Source: Chelonoidis abingdonii (lineage: Eukaryota; Chordata; Testudines; Testudinidae). From it: a stretch of DNA of 64,000 bases. The notes beneath the pieces were generated by a model that saw only the letters and a program-made list of their open reading frames with translations, was not told the DNA's origin and searched no databases. The position numbers were made by a program, and so were the translations under genes. Positions 1-10,170 of this stretch are shown piece after piece; position 1 is the first letter of the stretch; every line of letters begins with the position of its first letter. The stretch spans positions 41,712,168-41,776,167 of the forward strand of contig NC_133774.1 in NCBI RefSeq assembly GCF_003597395.2. The letters are read 5' to 3'.

Positions 1-781
1 CCTGCCTGTGGTGTCCTGGTGCACGTTGGGGGATGCCAGGTGGGAAGGGCAAAAGAAAGGGCAGAAAGGCAGCTGTATAGAGAGACACACATGAGTGTAT
101 CAGCAGAAAGTGCAGCCTAGAAATCTAGAAAAAGCTTAACAAGGGGCCCAACTGATGTATTTGGAACACCAGACTCCCAACCTCCCCTATGTGTCCAGTT
201 ATGCACATATATGTGCTAGGGAGTGTGGAGAGGGAGCAAACAGCTCCTTTTCAGACCAGCTGGAAGCTGCCCCCCATCACAGATCCTCCCTCTCTTCTGC
301 CTGTGTTTCAGTAGGAAAACTCAAATGCAGCTGGTACCATTCTGTTCTTTACCCACCTATTTAACGACCACTTTGCAAATGGCTGAGACTTTGTCCCATA
401 TTCGAAGGTGGGAAATTTGACACCTTCCTCATACTGGACAAAAAACCCATGAAACTTCTGCAGTATTCTGTTACTAAAATCCTCCCCTCAAATTGCAGCA
501 CTTGGTAACTTTAAACACGACTCCTGAGCAGCAGGTTATTTCTTTTGTAATTAGTCACAGAGAATAAATTGATAATTCCCAGCAGTGGAGTAAAGTAGAA
601 TCCAAGAAATTGTGAACCACTAATTTTGGATCCAAGAATTTGTGGGCTAGAAGCAGTCACCAGGGATTCATGGAGTCCTCCATAGTGACTAGGGAGCAGT
701 ACTTACCACTGGCAGTGAGCCATGACTTTCAATAGCACTTTGAGTTGTGGTGTGAGATCTTATCTTTAGATTGGCTCCATC
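1..781. other. No gene recognised
   Basis: AT-rich sequence. Short open frames on both strands are under 75 codons, overlap one another and resemble no protein I know. I see no repeat boundary before 774, where the target duplication of the next element begins. Confidence 0.5.
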
Positions 782-893
782 CAGGGCTTTGGAGCTGTGC
801 TCCGGTTCCGCTTCAGCTCCAGGCAAAAACCTGCAGTTCCGCTGCTCTGGAGCTGCTCTGCACTCCAGCTCCAGGCTCTGCTCCAAAGCCCTG
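782..893. mobile_element. hAT-type MITE, 112 bp
   Basis: The left tip CAGGGCTTTGGAGC is mirrored by the right tip GCTCCAAAGCCCTG, giving perfect terminal inverted repeats of about 14 bp. The interior is rich in alternating GGAGCTG and CAGCTCC and is largely self-complementary. Flanking 8-bp direct repeats GCTCCATC (774-781) and GCTTCATC (894-901) match at 7 of 8 positions. An 8-bp duplication with CAG...CTG tips is the hallmark of hAT transposons. There is no coding capacity, so this is a non-autonomous copy. Confidence 0.85.
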
Positions 894-901
894 GCTTCAT
901 C

Positions 902-1894
902 CACTATTTTGGCTTAATCCCTGCCTGGTAATTCCTTTTAATTGGCATCAGCTAGCATCTTCCTGAGATCAATGAAAGCATATTACACGTGAAAATGATT
1001 TATCTGTAGTAATTTCATTAACTTCATTAAGCTCTTATAGCCATGTAGTGACATCAGAAGTCAAAACATTACACCTTGGTGAAACTAAAACTACAGAAGA
1101 CAACGCTATAGAAAACTCCAGTCTGCTGGGGCACCTTGATGATAAAATGAGAGAACTGAAATAATTACAGCCACTAAGATGATGGTGCCTCTGATGAATC
1201 TCTGTGGCTGCCAGAATGACTAGTTCTTTCTAGTTTGTCTCATGTCCCTGTATCTTAATTTTTAATTAATTTTTTTAAATTACAGAATAACTTATTTATG
1301 TGCTTTAATATATTTTTGTTTGCTTTATTTAATAATGAATAGCTCTGGAGTGAAATTCACATGTGGGGCTTTGCTGCCATTCATAAACCATTTCAGTAGC
1401 GGTTCTGCAGAGTCCCTTGAGTGAAGTATAATTTTATCTCCAATCCATGGCCCCTTATTATCCTCTGTTGTAAATTAAATGTTTCAATGCAGGTGGTTTT
1501 TAACTCACTTCATTAGAGTTTAAGACTAGATGCTGCATTCTCAAGGAATCTAAGTCACAAAAATGTTACTCCAGATTGTGTCTTCATTAGAGCTCAAGAT
1601 AAATAGAATAATGCCTATTCACTGCTTGAAGGGGAAACCATCATGGAAAACCCTCTTGATTCAAGAAACAATTTTGGTATAACTCAGTTGCTGGTATTCT
1701 TCCCTTAAATCAGTATACACTAACCTTCCAGCACTATGCTTTTAAAGGTTCTGGACCAAATCATCAGCTGGTGTAAATCTGCAAAGTCCCATTTAAATCT
1801 TTTGGATGAGATGAAGACTGAGGTCCCACACTGTTGTCACTATAGATCCAAGGCATTTTGCCAAGAGTAAGGGATACTAGATTAGGTCTTGATA
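902..1894. other. No gene recognised
   Basis: Unique-looking AT-rich DNA with no open frame of note on either strand and no clear repeat. Confidence 0.45.
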
Positions 1895-1907
1895 TATTTT
1901 CAATTGA

Positions 1908-2113
1908 TCAGAGGGGTAGCCGTGTTAGTCTGGATCTGTAAAAAGCAACAATGGGTCCTATGGCACCTTAAAGACAAACAGATGTATTGGAGCATAAGCC
2001 TTCATGGGTGAATACTCACTTCATCAGATGCATGTGAAGTGGGTATTTACCCATGAAAGCTTATGCTCCAATACATCTGTTAGTCTTTAAGGTGCCACAG
2101 GACTCACTGTTGC
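1908..2113. mobile_element. Penelope-like element, short hairpin copy
   Basis: The copy starts TCAGAGGGGTAGCCGTG in plus orientation, runs through a GTCCTATGGCACC segment to ACTTCATCAGATGC, then turns around and repeats the inner part in the opposite orientation (from AGTGGGTATTTACCC to GTGCCACAGGACTC). It is therefore a near-complete inverted repeat. A 13-bp direct repeat, TATTTTCAATTGA, flanks it at 1895-1907 and 2114-2126. The plus-orientation half matches 47453-47580, the 3' end of the GIY-YIG-coding element, so I assign it to the same Penelope-like family. Confidence 0.75.
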
Positions 2114-2126
2114 TATTTTCAATTGA

Positions 2127-2485
2127 GATTATAATGTCTTGCCCAGTGAAATTCAAACTGCCAGTGAATACTATATTATACTTTTCCTTCACTAAACTGT
2201 TGCATTTGTTTCCCAGTGACAAGCAGCTACATTTCAGTAGTGGGTGAACTGATTCCTATATATGTGTGATGTACTTACATTCAGGGTATGAATTAAATTC
2301 TCAAAAATCTAGAAAGGTGAAATATCAGGTTCAATGTACAGTTTCTTACTGCAGTGTGATCACAGGTTCTTAGAAACACATGAGTTTGGGAGGGGAGAGG
2401 GACAGGTATTTAAAAATTATATGCTCACATTCCTAAACTCTAATATGACTGAACAATTTAAAGAGAACTGTGGCTATTAATAACA
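2127..2485. other. No gene recognised
   Basis: AT-rich spacer between two Penelope hairpin copies. I see no coding or repeat signal. Confidence 0.4.
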
Positions 2486-2494
2486 CCTTCTATT

Positions 2495-2592
2495 AAAGTA
2501 ACCAAGAGTCCTGTGGCACCTTTTGTCTATAAGGTGCCACAGTACTCTTTGCTGCTTTTACAGATCCAGACTAACACGGCTACCCCTCTGAT
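2495..2592. mobile_element. Penelope-like element, very short hairpin copy
   Basis: A left piece (AAGAGTCCTGTGGCACC) is followed at once by its inverted mate (GGTGCCACAGTACTC) and then by the terminal block GACTAACACGGCTACCCC in minus orientation. A 9-bp direct repeat CCTTCTATT flanks it at 2486-2494 and 2593-2601. It has the same organisation as 1908-2113 but keeps less of the stem. Confidence 0.7.
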
Positions 2593-2601
2593 CCTTCTAT
2601 T

Positions 2602-4282
2602 TAGCAGCCATACTACTTTCAGTTCTTCCAAGTAAGGCAAGAGTGTACCCTCTTGGGTTTTGCTCATCTTTGAAGATATATGTAGCAGAACAGGATTAGA
2701 AGTACCTGAGTTTTAGTCCTCTCTGACGAGAGGAATTTGTAGCATTTGGATTTTTTCTCTTCTAAGGTCTTTGGGATTCAGATTGGTGCCAGCTGAGACT
2801 GTGGCTGCCTACCATAAATCTAGCTGGTAAGGTGGCTTTGCAGCTAAATTCCTGGCACTACAGGAAAATTGGTCCATTAACGATAAATGATCTAGCAAAA
2901 AATATTTTAAAATGCCTTCTATTTTTGCTTGATATGTTTTGATAGGGAAGCAGACCTGGCTAACATGCCATGTTCCCTGGTTCTGGTTAACTCAGGGAAA
3001 TAAAGGCAGTGGTTTGTGATTTATTAGTGGCAGTGGACTTACTATCTGCCCCTCTTTGGGCTAATCAATGTGTAGGGTCTTTAACCTCTAAAAGAGGATT
3101 TTTAGTTTGTGGTTCATAGACCCATAGAGTCATTGGATAATTATGCTTGAATTCACCAAACAAAATCTTCTAAAATCTTGAAGAGCTGCCATTTCCACCT
3201 GCAGAAGGTGAGTTAAAAGAACTTGAAGATTCTTTGAAAAGGAATCTGAATGTAGTTTTTGTATGTAATTATGGATGGGACTGGTAGCATCACCTCTTAT
3301 TAAGGTTGCCGAGCACTTCCCATTATAAGATCATGTTTTAAGCATCTTACAATTTTGCCAAACTTTAGTGGTTGGGCGGTAATTTTCCATGCTGGGTGTC
3401 TTCCGCAGGGTGAATTATTTTTGAAATTTTCAATTAAAATGGTCCAGCCATTCCTAAGAACTATGCTAGGGAAAAATAAATTGTTTCGGCTGTTAAATGC
3501 TGGTGACCTTTTCTTTGAAAATGTCAAAAAAACCCATGCTTTGGAGCAGTGACTTGAAATTTGGTGCGGAGATGGACTTTGCATCAGGGATGATGTCTTT
3601 TGCCATCCCTTTGAAAATCCTCCCAAAATTGTCCAAGTAAAGCCTCTGAAAAATCAGTTTACACATGCTCAGTGTAGACTTCTTAAATTTTAGCACCTAA
3701 ATTTCCCAAAGATTCAGCTGCATTGAGCATGCTCCATCCTGGGGCTAAGGAAGATTTCCCTGCAATTGCAGTTCTGAGATGCTGCCCCTGCTGGACCCAA
3801 TAGGAAAGAGGAAGAAAATGCCTGATCTGAATATACAGGAATAAGAATTGGACCTGGGGAGAAGAAGAACAGATCTATTGAGGAGCCAAATCTGACTCAC
3901 TGGGCAAAAGGACTGCAACAAGGAGCTGGGGCTGGAATGGTGACATTGGACAAGGGGACTGGAAGGAAGATTGGGATAAGAGCATGTGGAGAGGCAATTG
4001 AAGGAAGCAAGTGTATGGGGGAGAGAGACTGATCAGGTAAGGAGCCAGGAAGCATGGATCTAGCACTGGACTGGGCAAGGAGATATAGATTGGGACTGGG
4101 GGTCCAGATGGGGAAAACTCAGATTGGGATGAGAAGCAGAGACTTGTCCTGGTTAGGTGAGGAGAATGGAACTGAGACAGAGCCAGGGGTGGAGAAGAGA
4201 AGGAATAAGACAGGGATAAGTTGGAGGTGATAGGGCAAAAAGAGTCAAGTTTGGGTGGTGGTAGAGAAACAAGCTGAAGGAT
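2602..4282. other. No gene; possible old repeat at about 3300-3770
   Basis: No gene is convincing. A 108-codon open frame (3300-3626, minus) and two overlapping ones lie in a stretch containing phrases such as ACACATGCTCAGTGTAGACTTC and GAGCATGCTCCATCCTGGGG that read like a diverged interspersed repeat. The protein is low in charge pattern and has no motif. From 3800 to 4280 the sequence is purine-rich (repeated GGGACTGG and GGAGAAG words), a simple-sequence bias rather than coding. Confidence 0.35.
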
Positions 4283-4530
4283 TTGTGCCCACTAGAGAAT
4301 GCTCCCTTCCAAAGCCGGGATGGAACCCAAGATCCCTGTGTCTCACAATTCCTCTGCTGTCAGCAAATATCTATGAAAGCCACTGGGAAAGTGCCCCATC
4401 CTTCTCTAGTGCTGGTCCACATAGAGGATAATGACCTACTAGTGCTATCAATTACTCTGATAGCTCAAGAGGCAGAGGCTGTGTGGTGGATCTAAAGGTT
4501 CAAATCCTGCTGATTACCCATGTTGGTATC
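4283..4530. repeat. tRNA-derived SINE fragments
   Basis: On the plus strand at about 4456-4515 there is an A-box-like TAGCTCAAGAGGCAGAGGC followed by a perfect B-box GGTTCAAATCC, the internal RNA polymerase III promoter of tRNA-derived SINEs. On the minus strand at about 4300-4350 a second tRNA-like segment contains GGGTTCCATCCCGGC. The two fragments look like separate degraded SINE insertions. The exact ends are not visible. Confidence 0.5.
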
Positions 4531-5020
4531 AATATGATACCATGTAATGGAATAGCTGATTTTTTTCAGATCTTTTAAAAGTCTGGGAAATGTTAAAAGA
4601 AAGTTGTTAAGCTTGCAAAGTCAAGTACTCAAAAGTTGGGAAATGCCAGAATTAAGGTTGCAGAGGCCCTCTTACACATATCCGTTATGAGACCGTCTTT
4701 AAATCCTTTATCACATACTGTTTTACCACAGGAGTCCTGCCTCATTCAGTGCACAGGATGAACCTGCTCAGGAGATGAAACAGGATTGTCTACTAAGGGA
4801 GGCTGTTTTTCTCTGAGTGATTGTTATAGGTGTGTCCATCTTGTACACTGGTGACTAAGATTTTTCCCTAGTGATATGCATGGGTTGGACACACATTTGT
4901 CCTGCCTCTCCTTGTGCCTGGACCCCAGGGTATAAAGGGTGGAGCTGACCCATCCCTCCTTCATTTCCTTCTTTCTGGCTGTGGTCAGTTGCAGCACATT
5001 TCTATACTTTAGTACAGTCT

Positions 5021-5524
5021 TTGTCTTTAAAAATGTGTATATACCTGGATGATTGGTTGATACTGGGCCTCTCCAGTCAGCATCCATGGAATACTCCATC
5101 TGTTCATCTGCTTACGCCTGATAAGCAGGGAAGAATCTATCCTATCACTACTTTAAAGAATAGAGTTTACAGGCACTGTCTTAGACTCAACTTTGGCCAA
5201 GGCATATCTGCCAGAAGCCAGATTTCTGGTTCTCTGGACCTCTGTGCAACCTCTCAAGAAACAGCCACAAACCAGAAAATGGCACTGTCTGAGGATCCTG
5301 GGTACATGGGCATTTGCACATATGTAATGCAATATGCCAGGCTCCATTCCTGGTGCATGCAGGCATGGCTAAGGTATGTCTTCTGTCCATGGATACAGAT
5401 GGAAACGCTTCTTGCCACAGTTGACAGGTTGCCACAAAGTGTCTATTATGCAGTCTTCAGTTCAGAAGATTTTGGACTATCCTTTGCATCTGAAAGAGTC
5501 AGGTCTGACAATCAATTTGATTAA
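5021..5524 (+). pseudogene. DIRS reverse transcriptase/RNase H fragment
   Basis: A 167-codon open frame begins with the catalytic motif YLDDWLI (residues 8-14; the DD pair binds the metal ions in reverse transcriptases, and the YLDDW form is typical of DIRS elements). Further on, the stretch MGICTYVMQYARLHSW and the following MQAWLR (about residues 95-120) match the conserved block at the RT-RNase H boundary of DIRS pol proteins. The RNase H part continues past the frame with stops. Most of the fingers and palm are missing, so it cannot be active. It lies just upstream of the recombinase relic in the expected order. Confidence 0.65.
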
Positions 5525-5639
5525 GGTGCATCTGGCTGCAATTTCAGCATTTCACCCTCATAATGACTATTTTCACTAATCCCGTAGCAACCAGGTTCCT
5601 AAATGGATTGGACAGGCTTTTCCAACCAATTTGGGACCC

Positions 5640-6060
5640 AGTCCTACCTTGGGACTTGAATTTAGTTCTGTCAGAATTTATAGCACTTCCATTCATGCCC
5701 TGAGCCTCTTGCTCAATGTTACATCTTTTGACTAAGGTGGCCTTTATAGTAGCCATCACCACTGTGAGAAGACTAGGGAAATTGCATGCTCTGATAACTG
5801 ATCTTCCTTATACAGTATTCTACAAGTATCGGTGCAGCTTAGTCCTCCTGCTTCATTTCTATCCAAAGTAGTGTCTGACTTCCATCTCAGTCAACCAGTA
5901 TACTTAATGGTCTTTTTCCAAAGCTGCATGCTCATAAAGCTGGACAAAAGCTGCGTATGCTAGATATGTGTTGAGCTCTGACTTTTTCCCTGGACAGAAT
6001 AAAGCCTGTTTTTCGTTTCTTCTCAACTCTTTGCTTCCTATGTGGGGAGAATGAGAGGTT
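5640..6060 (+). pseudogene. DIRS tyrosine recombinase fragment
   Basis: Conceptual translation with frameshifts gives phrases typical of the DIRS tyrosine recombinase: a helix like SCSMLHLLTKVAF, an arginine-containing ITTVRRLGKLHAL at the position of the first catalytic arginine, then LPYTVFYKY and VSDFHLSQPVYL. The family cuts and joins DNA through a tyrosine intermediate. In-frame stops follow within the C-terminal half, so the frame is dead. No uninterrupted frame above 75 codons remains. Confidence 0.6.
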
Positions 6061-6499
6061 CTCCTGTGACAAAACAGACTGTCTAAATGGATTACTAGCT
6101 TCAGTCTATCTCTAGGAGATTCCAGTAAGAAGGAACTGAAGGCAGGGTGCTGCGACTCCTCCCTTTGTATCCCTCTGTTCCAGGGACAAGGGGAGGCAGT
6201 GTGCAGGTGTAGCTACCCCATGGGTATTGCAAGGGAGAGACTCCAGCACCAGTGCATGAGACATGTACACTCCTACACTGGAATGAATCTATGCAAAACA
6301 TTGCAAAGAACATCAGTTATGATGAGAAGTTAAGTAACTGTTTTTTGTCTCTTGGATCCTTGCTTCATTTCTTACAGAAGTTAGGAAGATGTGCACTGAG
6401 AGAGGCAGGAGATTGCAGGAAGAGAAAGGATGGTCTTCTAGTTAAGGCAGTTGAAAGCTTCCCTGGAGAACAGGATTCTCTACCTGCCTTTGCCTCAGA

Positions 6500-6850
6500 G
6501 TTCCTGTAAGATGCTGGGCAAGTCATTTAAACCAGACTTTTCAGAGGTGGTCACTAATTGTGTGTTCCATCCAGAACCCAGAAAAATGAGGGAAGACCTG
6601 GGGTGTGATTTGCAGAAGTGCTGAACACACATAAAGTGCTATATAATGCTAAGTGCTCTGAAAAGTCAGGTCTTAAGCATCTTGTATTGGACACCCAAAG
6701 TTAGTGGATACCTTTTGAGCTTAGTCTCTCTGTGCCTCAGTTCTCCATCAGTAAGATGAAAATAATAGCACCCTCTCACCTAACAGGGGTGGTGTGAAAA
6801 GACATTAATTAATATTTGGGAACCACTCCAATACTACAGTGTTGAGCGTG
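6500..6850 (+). repeat. MIR-like SINE, split by a palindromic element
   Basis: The left part contains GATGCTGGGCAAGTCATTTAA (6511-6531) and the right part, after about 190 bp of other sequence, resumes with CTCTGTGCCTCAGTTCTCC, then AAGATGAAAATAATAGC. These are the standard core and tail phrases of MIR/CORE-SINEs, with the normally adjacent segments pushed apart by the 6532-6719 insertion. Confidence 0.6.
6532..6719. mobile_element. Palindromic MITE nested in a MIR-like SINE
   Basis: It carries CTTTTCAGAGGTGG near its left end and CTCTGAAAAGTCAGG inside, with CAGAAGTGCTGAACACAC between them, a self-complementary layout seen in abundant reptile MITEs. Both sides are MIR-like sequence, which fixes the insertion site to within a few bases. 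No reliable target duplication was read. Confidence 0.5.
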
Positions 6851-6989
6851 TATAGGAAAGCCCATGAGGCAACTAATAACTCTGCCTTCATAGCAGAGTT
6901 TGTATAGTGTGCAGTAAGTAAGGCCTAGGACCATACTAAATAATGAGGAGAAAACACATTATTGAATAGCTGCTCGTTAAGTCCGCACC

Positions 6990-7170
6990 ATGCATTGAAT
7001 GAGGCAGGAGTCCTGGAAAAAATAGTATGTTATCATGTAATTTAAAAGCTGTAACATAATATATACGCAGAAGGGGGCTGAATTAGGATTGAGTGGGCAA
7101 TCTTAATTCTAGCAATTCGTAACTTTTGAGTGCTTGACTTTGCAACCTTAAAGTTCTTTTACCATAGTTT
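6990..7170. repeat. Interspersed repeat, copy A
   Basis: The phrases AATGAGGCAGGAGTCCTGG, ATAGTATGTTATCATGTAATT and, further on, CTAACTTTTGAGTG-like text reappear near 45405-45520 and 45905-45945. The family is unnamed to me. It has no coding capacity. Confidence 0.4.
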
Positions 7171-8004
7171 TTTGTGTGCTCATTTTCCTATGCCATAATT
7201 TGGCCCCTTGTGTATATGCATTATGATACACTTAGTTCTCAGTAGCTACTAGAGTTGAAGTTGTGCTGCACTTTCCAACAGCAGGTGAAACTCCTCTGAT
7301 GGTTGTTTCCCTACAATAAGGCAAGAAAGCCATTATAATTAAACCCCTACAGGAAAAAAAAATGGTTGTGACGGGACTAATAATGTTGACTTTGCTTCTG
7401 AAATTAGTGGCAGGGAGTGTAACACAGGTGACATTGAGAGTTCGACATGGTGGATCATTTTAAAAAAGTCTAATCATCACCATCGTATCCAGGCCATTAC
7501 CTAAGCCCTCTCTGCTTATCCGTTAGGTTTCAGAAATGATTGCCCAATTTCACAGCTTTTTAATGAGGATTTTATTGCTGATATGTTCTTTGAATCATGG
7601 CATTTTCTCATGAACATTTTCAACCTTGCTTCTAATGTTTCACAAAGCAAAAATAGGCAATTTTACACAGGGTTAGATTCTTGGTTTTTTTAAAGGCAAA
7701 ACCAAGATTGTTTCGTTCTGCTGTGGGAAAATATCTGGGGTGATTGAGGTTTTCTTTCTATTTTTAAAGCGGGCAAAATGTATTTTGAAGTAGAGATAAC
7801 AAACTTGCTAAGTGGTTCTCCCCATAAGAAATTTAGTAAAGAAAAGTACTGGCTGGTGGTAGATTCATATCAAATCACTTCATAGACTTTAATTTTAGTG
7901 CAGTATGTTTAGAAATCTGGGGTGAGATATCAGATGCAAGAGCTAAAAACCTTCATCAGTGGTACTTTCATCCAGGCATTCAGAATGTTATTATACTCAT
8001 CATA
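7171..8004. other. No gene recognised
   Basis: AT-rich DNA without a supported feature on either strand. Confidence 0.45.
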
Positions 8005-8012
8005 ATTACAAG

Positions 8013-8365
8013 CAGTGGCAGATTACTGCATGGGCCCTTGGGGCCCAGCCAATCTGGGGACTCCCAGAAAAATCGCTCCCCACCATGGCTCCAAGGCTGA
8101 AGGAGAGCTTGCTCCCTGCTTTGGCCCTGTGGCCACAGAGCTTCTCTGGCCTCGGGGGCCATAACAAGGGGGAGGCAGAAAGGAGCAAGAGGGGTGGAAT
8201 GGGACATGGATGTGGGGGAAGTGGAGGAATGGGGCGGGGCTTCCGGGGAAGGGGTGGAATGGAGGTAGGGCTGCAAGCAAAACGGGAGGGGCACGGTCAA
8301 GGTTCCAGCGCCAGGCCCCTCCACTTGCTCCAGCACAGGGCCCCAGGAGACCTTAATCCACCTCT
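8013..8365. mobile_element. hAT-type non-autonomous element, 353 bp
   Basis: The left tip CAGTGGCAGATTA is matched by the right end TTAATCCACCTCT. Flanking repeats ATTACAAG (8005-8012) and AATACAAG (8366-8373) agree at 7 of 8. The core is GC-rich with repeated GGGGTGGAATGG-like words that create several long but meaningless open frames on both strands (up to 146 codons). Those frames are compositional artefacts. Confidence 0.7.
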
Positions 8366-8373
8366 AATACAAG

Positions 8374-8762
8374 AGTGCATAAAGCAAGCGGCTTGCTAAA
8401 CAAAGTACTGATAATAATTCTCAGTGAAATGTATCAACTGAGGAAGGAAAATATTTAGGGACAAATTTTCCTTCTTAATACTGCTGCAATGTCATTAATG
8501 TCAAACTCTGCTTTCAGTTAAACAGATGCCCCACATTCTGTTTTCATTGGAGTGGTACTTTGTGAAAACAACTATTACTGGTTCATTCTTATGGAGAGTA
8601 GTGACTAGATCACTATTTGTATATGACGTGATATACAGCTTGCATCAGATGTCTTCATTTCATAGCCTTTTCTCCTGAACACTGTTTATTTTTTATTTAT
8701 GCTAACTGCAGAAGCATGCTTATCCCAGGTTCTATAGCATGGATATACAAAGGGACTTATGC
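8374..8762. other. No gene recognised
   Basis: AT-rich spacer. Nothing supported. Confidence 0.4.
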
Positions 8763-8770
8763 ATTGCAAC

Positions 8771-8991
8771 AGTCAGGCTATGTCTACACTGCACTTTCCT
8801 TGGGAAAACTTTTGTCGGTTAGAGGTCAGGCCAACAAAGTTACTGCCTCTTGTTGAGGGTGGTTTTATTTTCTTGGCAGGAAAGCTCTCTCCTGGCAACA
8901 AAGAGCAGCTAAACTGTGTCCCTTACAGCGACACTGCTGTAGTGGCACACCTGTGTTGCTGTGAGGTGCACAGTGTACACATAGCCTTAGT
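8771..8991. mobile_element. MITE with 8-bp target duplication, 221 bp
   Basis: The left end AGTCAGGCTATGTCTACACT and the right end, read on the other strand as ACTAAGGCTATGTGTACACT, form a 20-bp terminal inverted repeat with three mismatches. A perfect 8-bp direct repeat ATTGCAAC flanks it at 8763-8770 and 8992-8999. The duplication length suggests hAT-type mobilisation. The open frame 8759-9076 running across it is not a gene. Confidence 0.7.
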
Positions 8992-9051
8992 ATTGCAACA
9001 CAACTTTTACATGCCTATAAAATCACAGGAACAACACTGTGATGCACAAAG

Positions 9052-9107
9052 CCTATCTTGCCCCATTCATTGCTAGACTCCCTCTACAATGAATGGGGCA
9101 AGATAGG
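9052..9107. repeat. Perfect 21-bp inverted repeat (hairpin)
   Basis: Two 21-bp arms, 9052-9072 and 9087-9107, are perfectly complementary and separated by a 14-base loop. With a small bulge the pairing can extend by about four more pairs (AAAG with CTTT). It sits 60 bp to the right of the MITE at 8771-8991. It could be a young inverted duplication, a tiny MITE or a transcribed hairpin. Confidence 0.8.
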
Positions 9108-9589
9108 TGCTTTAGAATATAATCCACAAAATCCAAAACATGAGGTGGATAGACACCAGCCAATTAGAATTTGTTGATGAGAGGAGTGTCCTGAACCCCT
9201 CCCTCTTTCACAGAGATAGGCACCACCCTGAAGCCTGAACTTCCCTGCTTATCTCTATTTGTGATCCACTAACTGCAGGAAGGAAGGTGCACCTCACCTA
9301 ACTCTCCTGCAGGCCTTGATCCCCGAGGTGTGCTCAGAGCCTGCCTAACTCCCAGCAAAATGGTTGAGGTGGGGGCCGGAGCAGGAGAGAGAACCTCCTT
9401 TAAATTATTTTGCCCTGTGGCAAAGGTACTTTACCCAGAATGTAGGAGCAAACAGCAGTGGCTAAGGGGAGTTTTGTGAGGGAGTCTGGAAGTAGAGCGT
9501 GAAGGGGCATTACATACACAACATTTTTTAAATGTAAAGCGAAAAACACCCCCTGATAAAAACAAAACATCAACAAAGCTGCAGGACAG
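9108..9589. other. No gene recognised
   Basis: Mixed-composition sequence leading into the CR1 copy. The 253-codon minus-strand frame that begins at 9400 is an antisense shadow of the CR1 ORF1 region and is not supported as a gene. Confidence 0.4.
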
Positions 9590-9595
9590 AAAAGA

Positions 9596-10170
9596 ATGCA
9601 GGCAGAAGTCAGCAACAGAGTGGGGGCTATCCAGTTCATTGCACCCAATGCAGCATGTATGATTACCTGCCCTATGGGTAGGCAGTATGTGGTGCATATT
9701 TGGTGCAAGGAGCTCCTGGCCTTCAGAGACCATGTACGGGCTTTGGAGACCAGTGTGCCTGAACTGGAGGAACTAAGGGAGACACAGAGGTACATAGATG
9801 AAACTTTCTGGGACATATTAGAATAGTCCCACCCCCGATCTGACAGCCTCTGTGCTGTCGAGGAGGATGAAATTCTCAGAAAGGAGAACATCCAACTGGA
9901 GCAGAGGGAAACGATTGCAGAGTTGGAACCCTCCTTCCAGATGATGTCATGGTATCCTCTCGCATTGATACTTCTCCAGGGGAGGGAACTCCAGTTATTG
10001 GGAAGAAACAGGTGTAGAGAGGAGGAGTTTAGATTTATTAGGAACTGGGGAAACTTTTGAGAAAGGGGAAATCTATACAGGAAGGATGGGTTCCACCTAA
10101 ACCAAAATGGAACCAGTTTGTTGGCACTTAAAATTAAAAAATTCATAGAGCGGTTTTTCAACTAAGGGCT
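9596..10170 (+). pseudogene. CR1 ORF1 relic
   Basis: The first 76 codons end in VPELEELRETQRYIDETFWD, the leucine/glutamate-rich coiled coil followed by a YIDETF-like block seen in CR1 ORF1 proteins. After a stop at 9827 the pattern continues (glutamate-rich words, then GWVHLN-like text near 10085-10160). ORF1 proteins bind the element RNA. The frame is broken and no start can be assigned. Confidence 0.5.

Larger units (their letters stand above)
4820..6310 (+). mobile_element. DIRS-type retrotransposon relic
   Basis: This stretch holds, in order, a putative 5' untranslated part, a reverse transcriptase/RNase H piece (from about 5030) and a tyrosine-recombinase piece (about 5640-6060), followed by a terminal region ending near the TGAGACATGTACACTCCTACACTGG phrase. 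DIRS elements insert with a tyrosine recombinase instead of an integrase, which fits. The RT palm begins abruptly at the catalytic region, so the upstream RT and gag are deleted. Stops and frameshifts run throughout. Outer ends are estimated. Confidence 0.65.

Noticed and set aside
3300..3626. 108-codon minus-strand frame
   Set aside because: No motif, overlapped by frames on both strands, and probably within an old repeat.
4456..4515. Genuine tRNA gene
   Set aside because: Good B-box, but arms do not pair and the surroundings are SINE-like.
7959..8399. 146-codon plus frame and several minus frames
   Set aside because: They coincide with the hAT element at 8013-8365 and its GC-rich core.
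9400..10161. 253-codon minus-strand frame, the longest in the window
   Set aside because: Antisense to CR1 ORF1 text. It is serine/leucine-rich with no motif, and the sense strand has the recognisable protein.
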